From assembly GCA_977017575.1 (NCBI GenBank), contig CDRNVI010000060.1:434001-498000 (forward strand): a DNA stretch of 64,000 bases. The letters run 5' to 3'. The notes under the pieces were generated by a model. The model was given only the letters and a program-made list of their open reading frames with translations, did not search any database and was not told the DNA's origin. Each line of letters opens with the position of its first letter. The stretch's first letter is position 1. This DNA is from Paramoeba atlantica. Taxonomy: Eukaryota > Discosea. A program made the position numbers and the translations under genes. This document shows positions 1-8,092 of the stretch, piece after piece.

Positions 1-3
1 CTC

Positions 4-261
4 CGTGTGGGATGCTAATCCCCAAGTGGGACGTACGAAAACATGTAGTCCCTTTTCAGCCCATGATGAAAATTTTAGAAAATGCCCGTATTATTTTATT
101 TATAACATTTATTTATAATATTTAGTATTGCAGGAACTCTTTGAGTAATACATGTAAAAATGTGAAATCGTTTTAATGCACCGTATTCATACATGTATGG
201 AAGTAAACGATGGATAATTATGTGTAACTCATTGTAATCCTAGCCGTATTTTCAAAGCAAA
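4..261 (+). repeat. Left terminal direct repeat X (A1) of YR-1
   Basis: This 258-bp stretch reads essentially identically at 6691-6948 (constant offset 6687). It begins CGTGTGGGATGC and ends in TTTTCAAAGCAAA. It is the left member of the split direct repeats. Confidence 0.9.
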
Positions 262-287
262 AAACGCACAATGAATGGCTAGGGGGG

Positions 288-372
288 ACCTTCGATGAGT
301 ACTCATCGTAAGTTGTAGACTTTCGATGAGTCTCACGGAAAGTTGTAGACTTTCGATGAGTACTCATCGAAG
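288..372. repeat. Left palindrome array of TIR element 1
   Basis: Contains TTCGATGAGTACTCATCG followed by GTAGACTTTCGATGAGTCTC and a full perfect palindrome TTCGATGAGTACTCATCGAA, spaced by AAGTTGTAGAC. The same units recur in inverted order at 2652-2740. Confidence 0.9.
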
Positions 373-614
373 GTGTTTTTGACTTTTTCAATTTTTCGTA
401 TTTTATCATTTTTTTTGCGAAGGGCCAACTGTGAGCGTAGCCCTGGGACATAATATTTTTTGGCGACCCGTGCGCTCCATGCGGAGGTGGTGGATATTGG
501 CACGGCGGGCGGAGGAGGAGTTGGCATCACGGCCTTCTTTTTCCGGCGGGCAGGAGGGAGCGGCAAAATCTCAGGACTACTCCTGATTCTTTTGCTTGGG
601 TGCGTGTGAACACT
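333..614 (-). pseudogene. Captured N-terminal fragment of a family B-like retroelement ORF
   Basis: Read on the minus strand this encodes a proline- and lysine-rich N-terminus (ESGV..EILPLPPARRKKK) closely matching the piece in TIR element 2 (26378-26677) and related to the B element start at 23986. The ATGGGAG start is cut off by the nested insertion and resumes at 1665-1672, next to the SL relic. It stays open to about 333 and has no function on its own here. Confidence 0.65.
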
Positions 615-1664
615 AGAAGTCTACGAATAGAATTGTTCGAAGGATATCGAGTTTCCTGTAGGGTGGGGGGGTGGCCCCACGGGGCACATGATATTCTCAT
701 ATTATGATTTTTACTTAGTTAAATTGTCAGAGTTTAATCGTACATCAATTAGTACGAAAATTTTTTCCTATTCCTCAGTCGCCGCGAGAGAACTCTATCA
801 CCACGCGAAACGCGTAGTCCATCGATCGTGCCAGAGAATCCGATGGGAAGCTCGGAAATGAGCATAATGAAATCAAGAGTGTGTGAAAAGCTTTTGCTGG
901 CGAAGGATGTGGCACCGGTTCTATTAATAAGATATGCTTAAATAATCCAGTAACACCCCCTCCTCATCCGGATACAGTTCCACACCGCCACACCTTATAC
1001 ACGGATGCTTCGTCGACGGGATGGGGAGCAATATTGTACCTCGACTACGGGCAAGTAGTTTGTGTGGGGGATCGCTGGGAGGAGAACTTCGCGTACGAAG
1101 TGAACAAAGCAGAGACGAGGGCCGTTCGTCTCGCTTTCGAGCGTTTGGTACATCACTTCCACCGAGGAACTTGTGTGGACCTTTTCATCGATAACACATC
1201 GTGTTTAGCATCAATTAAAAAGAAATCAACAAACTCAGACGGAATTCATTTTGAACTGAAGCCATTGCTGCAATTCTTAAGAAAGCAGGGAATTACCGTA
1301 CAGCCGGAATACATTTCATCAAAATTGAATCCCGCAGATCCAATCAGTCGACAACAGGTCCAGAGCAGTGCGAAAGGGAAAATTTGTGACTAGCGAAAGG
1401 GTGGTCCCCGCGTGGACACCCGTTCGCGACAGGGAGAGACAATGCATCTCTCGGTGAGTGAATGTTATAGTATTATTAGTTTGTTCAAATTGGTTTCTAC
1501 GGATAGTTTCAAATTCAATTGTAAAATAAAAGAGTGCAGAGATGTACATAGGATACCGTTAAAACAAATTATCAATATACATTATGTAGACTGAAGTTCA
1601 CCTTTTCGTACAATATATTTTATAGTTTCTTTATGTTGTGCAGGGGCTCACCCGGAGGGCAATT
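615..1664 (+). mobile_element. Nested YR-retroelement fragment inside TIR element 1
   Basis: TIR element 2 reads GTGAACACTCCCATGAAAGG continuously, while TIR element 1 has 1050 extra bases between GAACACT and CTCCCATG, with at most a CT duplication. The insert carries an RNase H domain (955-1393) and then a motif around CCCCGCGTGGACACCCGTTC. That motif also occurs inverted near 54840-54890 and again near 17640, so it is probably part of a YR-element terminal region. Absence of a real target duplication fits YR integration. Confidence 0.6.
955..1393 (+). pseudogene. RNase H domain fragment of a YR/DIRS-like retroelement
   Basis: The reading frame runs from about 955 to the stop at 1391-1393. 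The RNase H acidic residues are visible in YTDASSTGWGA, NKAETRAV, FIDNTS and the terminal NPADPISR signature typical of YR-retroelement RNase H. The upstream RT is missing, so it cannot act alone. The closest relative in the window is the minus-strand fragment at 53684-54630 (LFTDASLDGWGAVLF). Confidence 0.8.
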
Positions 1665-1695
1665 CTCCCATGAAAGGTAAAGAAAAGTAAATAAT

Positions 1696-1731
1696 CAACA
1701 AGGTACAGAAACTGTATCTTTATCGTTAAAG
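1696..1731 (-). other. Spliced-leader relic, complete 36-nt form
   Basis: On the minus strand it starts CTTTAACGATAAAG and ends CTGTACCTTGTTG. It is followed by a short AT-rich leader and ATGGGAG. It is not an SL RNA gene, since no GT donor follows the exon end. I infer it derives from a trans-spliced retroelement mRNA captured in TIR element 1. Confidence 0.75.
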
Positions 1732-1814
1732 ATTATTGTACGTGTGCTTCTCTCTAGATTCGTGGGAAGCAATTTGCGAAGCTCAACTACCTTGATAACA
1801 AATTTTAGTACCCA

Positions 1815-1910
1815 TTTTGGCCGCGCGGGGGCCCCCGCGTGAGCGGGGGTGCGCGCGGCCGCGAAACGGCGAGGGCCCGCGTGAGCGGGCCTGAGCCGTA
1901 CCCCGCGTAG
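1815..1910. repeat. GC-rich double hairpin conserved in TIR elements
   Basis: Two adjacent hairpins are each capped by GTGA, a GNRA-type loop. The first has CCCCCGC-GTGA-GCGGGGG inside GGCCGCGC/GCGCGGCC. The second has GGCCCGC-GTGA-GCGGGCC, then a GA/GA internal loop and ACGGC/GCCGT. The same block is present at about 26824-26915 and 38075-38162. Confidence 0.8.
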
Positions 1911-2651
1911 GATTCCCCTGTGCGTCGTTAGTGGGAAGCAATTTGCGAAGCTCACTGAATTTCGTAGTTTTCGCTACGGAGGCGTTGTCAACGTATGTAG
2001 TGAAGTGTTGAATGTTGAATGTTGTTAGGCTTTCTATCCCATTGGGGATGTTGCCTCCCCGGAGTAAGCCGAGGTAGCTTTGGGGGAGGCTATCACTCAA
2101 AGTAGTGAAGTGTAGGATACTGAACGCACGGAAAAGTAAAATCAAAAAAAAATCTTGGGTGTTCCACAAAAGTCCTTGACTTCCACCGTAAATTTCCGTT
2201 CGTTGAGAACTCAACGAACGTACCCCCAACCCGTCTACCCCCTCCGCAGGATTGTCCAGAGGCAAGGCCCAACTGTGAGCGTAGCCCTGTTGTTTTTTGT
2301 AAGACGGTTTCTTCAGCTATTTTGCCGGTTTTAACGTAGGTATCATGTTTCCGTTACGTTGATGGCCATCAGACTATGAGTAGATCATATGTTTTCTTTT
2401 TGTAGATTATGCAGACTGACTTAGCTTCTATTATCGATTAATAGGAGTTCGGATTCTCTTTTGACCATGGGACATAATAATATCTTTTGGCGCCCCGCGC
2501 GCTCCAGCATGCGGGTAGCGCACTGGGAACCTGTGTCTACCCCTTCCGAAGGATTGTGAATTTGTTTTATACAAACGCTTCAGTTTGTTTGCCACAAACG
2601 CTTCGGTGAGTAATAAAAAAACCTCGAAAATCTCTATTAGGGTCGCTCAAA
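1911..2651. other. Interior of TIR element 1, no gene recognised
   Basis: The core shared with TIR elements 2 and 3 continues to about 2175 (GTGGGAAGCAATTTGCGAAG, then GTTCCACAAAAGTCCTTGAC). Beyond it are pieces of the N-terminal ORF region containing GCCCAACTGTGAGCGTAGCC, as also seen at 422-450 and 26365-26510. I see no intact coding region. Confidence 0.6.
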
Positions 2652-2746
2652 AACGCTTCGATGAGTACTCATCGAAAGTTGTAGACTCTCGATGAGACTC
2701 ACGGAAAGTTGTAGACTTTCGATGAGTACTCATCGAAGGTCCCCCC
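2652..2746. repeat. Right palindrome array of TIR element 1
   Basis: Mirror image of the left array. TTCGATGAGTACTCATCGAA occurs twice, separated by a degenerate CTCGATGAGACTCACGG unit. It leads into GGTCCCCCCTACCC at the element edge. Confidence 0.9.
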
Positions 2747-2753
2747 TACCCCA

Positions 2754-3509
2754 ATGAATGACCTCCCCCCACTATCTGACTCTCGCATTGGACGGTTTGT
2801 GGCCGAGAGTCAGGTTGGCGACACTATCGCGGTTTTATGGTCCTCAGACAAAGTGCCACGTGGAGAAATGTGGAAGGGAGTGGTGAAGAAGATTGGCGAA
2901 GAGAAAACAACTATGTTGGTGGACTATGCGAAATTTGGCGAGCTTACGTTTCCTCCGACGAATGCTCGATTACATGGGGTGGAAAAACTCGCCACTGACC
3001 CTTACTCCGCTGCGATGGAGCGTGTTGAAGGCCGAGAGACTGGAACGTTCGAACCGCTTGAATTATCTACGTACGCGATGTTCATCGAGGCACCCTCGGA
3101 GACGCGAGATCGTAGTTTTGTGGAATTGGACGCTCATTTGCGTCGCTACTTTGCTATTGGAGCTGCCGAACGCAATGCCCCACGCTATCACCAAGACGAG
3201 CATCGGAAGAACGATTTGTTGCTAGCATTTTTGGCTTGGGTGCGAAACTCAATGAAAATGGGACTTGTATGGAAATCAGACGGGAACATGGCGGTCGGGG
3301 ACAACATATTGGCGGCGTTGGTTGCTTACAAAGTTCGCTTTCAACATGGGGACTGCCGCGTCTTCGCACAGGCTCTTGAAGAAGCAAAAACGACCGGGGG
3401 ACTGCGGGGAAAAATTCTACCTGCAATGATCAAAGCCATGGATACAAAAAACGACCGAACAGGGCGAAACGCGGGCCCGATGACAAAACCGCAAGGGAAA
3501 AAATTCTGA
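2754..3509 (+). CDS. Gag-like ORF1 of YR-1
   Basis: The 251-aa protein probably packages the element RNA. No CCHC knuckle is visible. Residues about 20-80 carry a beta-rich stretch (VGDTIAVLW, WKGVVKKIG, LVDYAKFGELTFPP) that resembles a module also seen in the non-LTR ORFs and in two other gag-like ORFs here. The remainder is charged and helical. The ATG lies inside the target duplication of TIR element 1, so a start codon survives on both sides of that insertion. It ends in TGA followed by CTC; the recombinase frame continues in phase with no further stop, so readthrough to a Gag-YR fusion is possible. Confidence 0.7.
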   Translation: MNDLPPLSDSRIGRFVAESQVGDTIAVLWSSDKVPRGEMWKGVVKKIGEEKTTMLVDYAKFGELTFPPTNARLHGVEKLATDPYSAAMERVEGRETGTFEPLELSTYAMFIEAPSETRDRSFVELDAHLRRYFAIGAAERNAPRYHQDEHRKNDLLLAFLAWVRNSMKMGLVWKSDGNMAVGDNILAALVAYKVRFQHGDCRVFAQALEEAKTTGGLRGKILPAMIKAMDTKNDRTGRNAGPMTKPQGKKF

Positions 3510-4754
3510 CTCGAAGAATTCAACAGAAATTTAGTCCAAGAAACAATAGATTATATAAGGGGCAATATAATAGAACTATCAACATTAGGGGCAATAATCT
3601 TTACAGTGAAGAATATTCTGGAAATATATTTATTAAGGGGCATAAAAAATCAATTTCAAGAAGAGGGAAACGAAACATACGGAAATCAAACGGAAACCAC
3701 AACCGGCGCCGGCACTACCAGTCATGTCCGAAGTACTCAGTACAAGCAACCTTCCACGAGCAACAGGGCTGTTACAGGGATAGTAACAAGATCAAGAGCA
3801 AAGAACTTACTGGAGATCGAAGACCTCTTCCTCGACCGCGTGGAAGGCAACAGAGAAACAAGAGCCGCGATTCCTACAGTCGACGTTCAACAAATGATCG
3901 TTCTAGGCCAGGATCGTCTATTAGAAGAGAAATCCAACTCGCGCTGGAATCACCTTTCCAGCGTGTACAAACAGTATACAGTTTGGAAGGAAAATCTCGG
4001 AAACGACGTTCCAAGCGAAGATTGGTGCATAATATGCTTCTTGGAGTCGAAAATGAGACTAATCAATCCGCAAACTCAACGGGGTACCATCAGCATCCAA
4101 ACCGCACATACGTATGCAAAGAGTCTGATACAAATCATATTCCGATCTGGGGGTCAATTGCAAAAGTCGACAGTAACAGCCTATATGCGATCCCTTCAGC
4201 GTCAAGGGGCTCAAATACCGGAGCATCAGGCGCCCCCGGCTACACGCGAACAAGTATTGGAGGCGTGCGAATGGCTGCTTCCGGACGAAGCCGCGGGCCT
4301 GACCTTGGCGTGGAAGACATGCAGCAGAATAGACGATGTCAAACATCTGAGGAAATTAGATTTACAAGTGGTAGATCTCGAGCGGAGAATACTGGGAGTA
4401 ACGTTTCCGACTCACAAAGGGGATCCCTTCAGAGTAGGGACTGCTATTCCAATGACTTGCAACTTGACGGAGTGGAAAATCTTCATGGACCAATTGGACA
4501 AGCTGAAGCCAGAAGACAAGTTCACGACTTTATCGACGCTGAGAGCCAATGCCGTGCTGAAGCGGGTGAAAGTAGAGTTGTCGGCACATTCTGTAAAAAG
4601 AGGGGCTCTAGTATCACTCCTCAGAGAGGGAGTTCCACTGTCGGTAATACAGCTGTTGGCCAAGCACAAAGATCTGGAGACATTGTGGATATATCTCCCT
4701 CGACTGGAAGTGGCCTTGTCCCTAGGGCTACAGGACGCGACAAAATTACTGTGA
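3510..4754 (+). CDS. Tyrosine recombinase ORF2 of YR-1
   Basis: Tyrosine recombinases join the circular cDNA to the genome in VIPER, Ngaro and DIRS elements. The core-binding part lies around 4020-4270 (SIQTAHTYAKSLIQIIF, MRSLQRQGAQIP). The catalytic part shows the first arginine in WKTCSRIDDVKHL, the H-x-x-R box in AHSVKRGALVSLL, and a terminal HKDLETLWIYLP with the candidate nucleophilic tyrosine. The frame is continuous with gag across one TGA (3507-3509). No ATG lies at the frame start; the earliest internal candidate is non-canonical (GTG at 3606), which favours production as a fusion or by reinitiation. It overlaps ORF3 by about 770 nt. Confidence 0.8.
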   Translation, partial: LEEFNRNLVQETIDYIRGNIIELSTLGAIIFTVKNILEIYLLRGIKNQFQEEGNETYGNQTETTTGAGTTSHVRSTQYKQPSTSNRAVTGIVTRSRAKNLLEIEDLFLDRVEGNRETRAAIPTVDVQQMIVLGQDRLLEEKSNSRWNHLSSVYKQYTVWKENLGNDVPSEDWCIICFLESKMRLINPQTQRGTISIQTAHTYAKSLIQIIFRSGGQLQKSTVTAYMRSLQRQGAQIPEHQAPPATREQVLEACEWLLPDEAAGLTLAWKTCSRIDDVKHLRKLDLQVVDLERRILGVTFPTHKGDPFRVGTAIPMTCNLTEWKIFMDQLDKLKPEDKFTTLSTLRANAVLKRVKVELSAHSVKRGALVSLLREGVPLSVIQLLAKHKDLETLWIYLPRLEVALSLGLQDATKLL

Positions 4755-6508
4755 ACCCAGAAAACACCAAAGGACATGACAAGAAAACTAAATCAGCGGT
4801 TTACATACTAAAACGTCAATTACAAGGTAGGTTCCCCTTGCACATCGGTAAGATCACGCTAGACAGCGATAACATTATAGGCGAACCGAATCCCGAACCT
4901 ATCTACGTGCATAATTCAACGGACATTGCTAACATTGCAACGAAGAAAATTGAAGACACAAACAATCAGTCTATGTCTCGCGGGCAGCTCACCCGACCAC
5001 CGAGCGTGCGAGCGTACAAAAATCAGGGAATAATAGCTCCTATCACAACCACAAGACTGTCATATTCTATACTGAACAATATGAATGACGATGGCAGCCT
5101 AGACTTTTTACATCTACTACAGAACGTCAACGCCTTTCACGCGCACATGCTGCGTGCACCTAAAGGCAATCGACCAGTGTCTCGATTTATGAGACATCAT
5201 TTACCAGACTTATTACGCATGGGGGTTGTAGAGAAGACCGAAGGACCGATAGTAGTACATCGTACCTTTACAGTTCCGAAGAAAGACTCCACACTTCGTC
5301 TAATCTGCGATTGTAGGAAACTCAACCGAGTTTTCGAATGCCCCCCCGCAATGCACCTACCATCCATACATAACGTGATTGAAAATCTGCTAGATTCGGA
5401 ATGGATGGCTCACGCGGACGCACGGAGTTACTTTTACCAATTCTCCCTCGCTCCCGAGATCCGATCCTACTTTGGAGCGGTTTTAGGTCACGCTAGAGGA
5501 GAAACATGCAGTATTCAATTTTCTTCCATGCCCATGGGATGGTCATGGGCCCCGGCTATTGCACAGCGAGTTTCAAATCGCATTGTCCGGGACATTGGAT
5601 TGGCCTGGGTAGACAATTTTCTTTTGTTCGGAAAATCCAAGTCAGAAGTAGAAAACCATGCAAAAGAATTTCGCGCCCGAGTCCACGCAGTTCAACTAGA
5701 AGTAGATGATCTCACCATGAAGCCACTACAGCAAGCGTGCGTACTTGGTATTGAATTTGATCTAAAAAATAAGAAGTACCGCATGTCAGAAAAGTGGACT
5801 GAAAAGGCGTATTCAAGATACAATGACATAATCGGGAATGGGACGTGGACAGCTGTGGAACTGTATACGCTTTCTGGTTTACTAATGTGGAGGGCCACGG
5901 TTATGAAAATCCCACTATGCACTTTTGCACACCTTCTTCAAACACTAGGAAAAGTTGCCAGAAAAGTGCACGACGAAAAGTCTTGGGAGATCTCCTTCTC
6001 TCCGACCGACCACCTGTTAGGCGAACTGACTGATGCATTTTCCGCACTCAAGCGAAATGTTTGGTTAAAAAAGATAGGTCATATACCCAAAGAAGAAAAG
6101 GTGGAAGTTTGGACTGATGCCAGTTCAATCGCATGGGCTATTCTGTTGTTCAATCAAGGCATTCTCGAAACTGCAAAACAGGGCATGACAAAGCCCGGAG
6201 CCCATATATTCTACTCAGAGCTGAGTGCGGCTCTTGGTGGAATTATGGCAGCAGTCAGAAAAGGACATCGGGACATTCTATTGAACGTCGACAACGCGCC
6301 TGTGGCCATGGCCCTCCAGAGGCGGGCAAGCACTAACTTCACTGCCAATAGGTGGATGCAGTACATCCCATCAAACACTAACCTGGAAGTAAAGTGGGTA
6401 CCTACCAACGCCCAAATAGCAGATCCCTTCACGAGAAAATCCAGCGCTGAAGACTTGACACCACTGCCCTCCATCGGTACTTATATTGAGAGCCTACGGC
6501 GCCCGTAG
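3983..6508 (+). CDS. Reverse transcriptase-RNase H ORF3 of YR-1
   Basis: The frame is open for 841 codons, -1 relative to ORF2; the part before about 4755 lies opposite recombinase-coding sequence and may not all be translated. RT core: FTVPKKDSTLRLICDCRKL, motif A AHADARSYFYQFSL, motif B-like SSMPMGWSWAPAIAQ, and motif C AWVDNFLLFG. The usual second Asp of the YxDD box is Asn here. RNase H follows, with WTDASSIAWAIL, SELSAALGG, NVDNAPVA and QIADPFTRKS. It makes double-stranded cDNA from the element RNA. The start is uncertain; a frameshift from ORF2 or internal initiation is possible. Confidence 0.85.
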   Translation: MEGKSRKRRSKRRLVHNMLLGVENETNQSANSTGYHQHPNRTYVCKESDTNHIPIWGSIAKVDSNSLYAIPSASRGSNTGASGAPGYTRTSIGGVRMAASGRSRGPDLGVEDMQQNRRCQTSEEIRFTSGRSRAENTGSNVSDSQRGSLQSRDCYSNDLQLDGVENLHGPIGQAEARRQVHDFIDAESQCRAEAGESRVVGTFCKKRGSSITPQRGSSTVGNTAVGQAQRSGDIVDISPSTGSGLVPRATGRDKITVNPENTKGHDKKTKSAVYILKRQLQGRFPLHIGKITLDSDNIIGEPNPEPIYVHNSTDIANIATKKIEDTNNQSMSRGQLTRPPSVRAYKNQGIIAPITTTRLSYSILNNMNDDGSLDFLHLLQNVNAFHAHMLRAPKGNRPVSRFMRHHLPDLLRMGVVEKTEGPIVVHRTFTVPKKDSTLRLICDCRKLNRVFECPPAMHLPSIHNVIENLLDSEWMAHADARSYFYQFSLAPEIRSYFGAVLGHARGETCSIQFSSMPMGWSWAPAIAQRVSNRIVRDIGLAWVDNFLLFGKSKSEVENHAKEFRARVHAVQLEVDDLTMKPLQQACVLGIEFDLKNKKYRMSEKWTEKAYSRYNDIIGNGTWTAVELYTLSGLLMWRATVMKIPLCTFAHLLQTLGKVARKVHDEKSWEISFSPTDHLLGELTDAFSALKRNVWLKKIGHIPKEEKVEVWTDASSIAWAILLFNQGILETAKQGMTKPGAHIFYSELSAALGGIMAAVRKGHRDILLNVDNAPVAMALQRRASTNFTANRWMQYIPSNTNLEVKWVPTNAQIADPFTRKSSAEDLTPLPSIGTYIESLRRP

Positions 6509-6532
6509 GGAATTCCGTATTTTCAAAGCAAA

Positions 6533-6690
6533 CCATACTTAGCCCTCATCTAGTTTGCCCATTAGAAGAAAATAGAAGAACGTATAGCACATGGAATGAG
6601 TCTAATATTTAATGAGTTACACTTCTGCAAGAATTGAAGAGTTTAGTTTATCCTATTTTCTAAAACAGACGAAATTAAAATGTATGTCCC
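6533..6690 (+). repeat. Split direct repeat Y, copy 1 (B1)
   Basis: 158 bp from CCATACTTAGCCC to TGTATGTCCC, repeated at 6949-7106 and again at 47037-47194. It follows ORF3 directly. Confidence 0.9.
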
Positions 6691-6948
6691 CGTGTGGGAT
6701 GCTAATCCCCAAGTGGGACGTACGAAAACATGTAGTCCCTTTTCAGCCCATGATGAAAATTTTAGAAAATGCCCGTATTATTTTATTTATAACATTTATT
6801 TATAATATTTAGTATTGCAGGAACTCTTTGAGTAATACATGTAAAAATGTGAAATCGTTTTAATGCACCGTATTCATACATGTATGGAAGTAAACGATGG
6901 ATAATTATGTGTAACTCATTGTAATCCTAGCCGTATTTTCAAAGCAAA
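6691..6948 (+). repeat. Split direct repeat X, copy 2 (A2)
   Basis: Right-hand copy of the 258-bp X repeat, lying between the two Y copies. Confidence 0.9.
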
Positions 6949-7106
6949 CCATACTTAGCCCTCATCTAGTTTGCCCATTAGAAGAAAATAGAAGAACGTA
7001 TAGCACATGGAATGAGTCTAATATTTAATGAGTTACACTTCTGCAAGAATTGAAGAGTTTAGTTTATCCTATTTTCTAAAACAGACGAAATTAAAATGTA
7101 TGTCCC
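6949..7106 (+). repeat. Split direct repeat Y, copy 2 (B2), right end of YR-1
   Basis: Second copy of Y. Homology ends at TGTATGTCCC; what follows is unrelated and marks the element edge. Confidence 0.9.
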
Positions 7107-7234
7107 TCAAAGAAGCGAGAGAAGGGGGGAAGGAAAAATGAGGAGAAGGAACGAGTTTTCCAGAAAGAAGCACATTGACTACGTCTGTAAGAGCGGTGAG
7201 AGGGTGTACAATGAAAAAAAAAAAAAAAAAAAAA
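7107..7234 (+). other. Short purine-rich flank ending in a poly(A) tract
   Basis: A purine-rich stretch with no gene, ending in about 20 A at 7214-7234. The poly(A) looks like the tail of a plus-strand retrotransposed RNA and abuts an inverted family C fragment. Confidence 0.5.
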
Positions 7235-7814
7235 GGCTTGACAAGGCCTCGTTCCAAAGTGGTAGAAATTCCTTGTTCTTCCATCTGGAAAGGCATTTGC
7301 GGACGTGGGAGGTGTATGAGGCTTTACCCTTGTCCCCGCCGCGTCGTGGTGCTGGGATTACACATTTAGGTAACATAGCCAGCAGGGTCCAAGCCTCGAT
7401 GGTGTTGTCACGTACGGCCGCCGCCATGCATTCGGTAAGTGTTTTCGCCCATTCAGGCTTACAGCTGTTTGGGATATTTTTGCAGGTATTGACGGACAAG
7501 GCGGATACTGATGATAGGGACGGCAGATCTTCCACTGTTGGGGCGCCTTGCATAGTGTTCTCGCTAAGCTGCTGCTCAGGGTGGTGCTCAGTAACGGAAT
7601 TTGGGGGCGGGACGGGGTAATCTTTGGAGCCAGCGGAGGAACCATGCGAAGGTTTGGGTGACGGCGTGCGAAACCTGCAGTGCATCTTGTGTGTTGCTTG
7701 CTTGCGCATGGAGTAGTGTTTTTTGCAACCCGGGCATAGGAATCTTCCCTCCTCTGTCCACCATGATTCCGCCACTTCTTCCCCATGTCTGTTAGCCACG
7801 TGGTTGTAAACCAC
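7235..7814 (-). pseudogene. Family C N-terminal region fragment, inverted
   Basis: Minus-strand frame homologous to residues about 250-460 of the intact C protein at 12813. A zinc-finger-like block (FYNHVA..HG relative, WWTEEGRFLCPGCKKHY, HKMHC) is followed by SWTLLAMLPKCVIPAPRRGG and RWKNKEFLPLWNEAL. In C elements this segment lies upstream of the RT and probably binds nucleic acid. It is cut at its 3' side by the plus-strand poly(A), and joined head-to-head to a family A fragment at its 5' side. Confidence 0.85.
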
Positions 7815-7822
7815 GTTCTTCC

Positions 7823-8092
7823 AACGGCGAAGTTCCTCTGAATGTGCGAAAACGTCTAACCCGATGCAGAATCATCGCGCTAGCGAAACCTCAAAATGGA
7901 ATTCGACCTATTGCGATGGGGGATACCATTCTGAAGATTTGCGGTTCCATCCTTCTACAACGACATGAAAACGCTCTGCAAAATTTTTTCTCCCCAATTC
8001 AACGAGGCATTTTGCAAAAAAACGCATGTGAGTCCATCGTTCACGAACTTTTAAATGAATACGAAGAAGGACATGCTCTCCTCACTTGTTGA
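7823..8092 (+). pseudogene. Family A RT fragment
   Basis: About 90 codons, NGEVPLNVRKRLTRCRIIAL to EYEEGHALLT, matching the RT region just before motif A of the intact A protein (57963). It stops where motif A should begin and runs into unrelated sequence with GTTGACTTGTTG repeats. The same sub-copy recurs at 57180-57313, where it breaks at a poly(A). Confidence 0.85.

Larger units (their letters stand above)
278..2751. mobile_element. TIR element 1 (foldback/MULE-like), non-autonomous, inside YR-1
   Basis: Target duplication CAATGAATG flanks it (269-277 and 2752-2760; 8 or 9 bp, because the next base is ambiguous). Terminal inverted repeats start about GCTAGGGGGGACCTTCGATG on the left and GGGTAGGGGGGACCTTCGAT on the right, read inward. 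Both ends continue into arrays of 20-bp palindromes. It carries no transposase ORF. Inside are an antisense SL-led retroelement N-terminal piece, a nested 1050-bp insertion (615-1664) and a GC-rich double hairpin. Without the nested insertion its length is about 1.42 kb, the same as TIR element 2. A 9-bp duplication with GG-starting TIRs suggests a Mutator-like superfamily; this is inference. Confidence 0.85.
1..7106 (+). mobile_element. VIPER/Ngaro-like tyrosine-recombinase retroelement (YR-1)
   Basis: The element has a gag-like ORF, a tyrosine recombinase ORF and an RT-RNase H ORF in the order gag-YR-RT-RH, which is the order of VIPER elements. Ends are split direct repeats: X (4-261) on the left, and Y (6533-6690), X (6691-6948), Y (6949-7106) on the right, the A1...B1-A2-B2 layout known from PAT/Ngaro/VIPER elements. 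Such elements make a circular cDNA that the recombinase integrates without a target duplication. The copy is interrupted at the gag start codon by a TIR transposon (about 278-2751). Repeats and ORFs look otherwise intact. The true left end may lie a few bases before the window. Confidence 0.85.

Noticed and set aside
290-370. CRISPR-like array of short palindromic repeats
   Set aside because: The repeats are transposon subterminal palindromes, vary in sequence, lack uniform spacers and cas genes, and the DNA is eukaryotic.
1696-1731. SL RNA gene
   Set aside because: The exon end is followed by an AT-rich leader and ATG, not GT; no intron, Sm site or T-run lies in register.
7096-7620. Plus-strand ORF across the poly(A) at 7214
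   Set aside because: It reads through a poly(A) as polylysine and then antisense to a clear family C fragment; the same applies to others starting in A-runs near 8929, 10232 and 18177.
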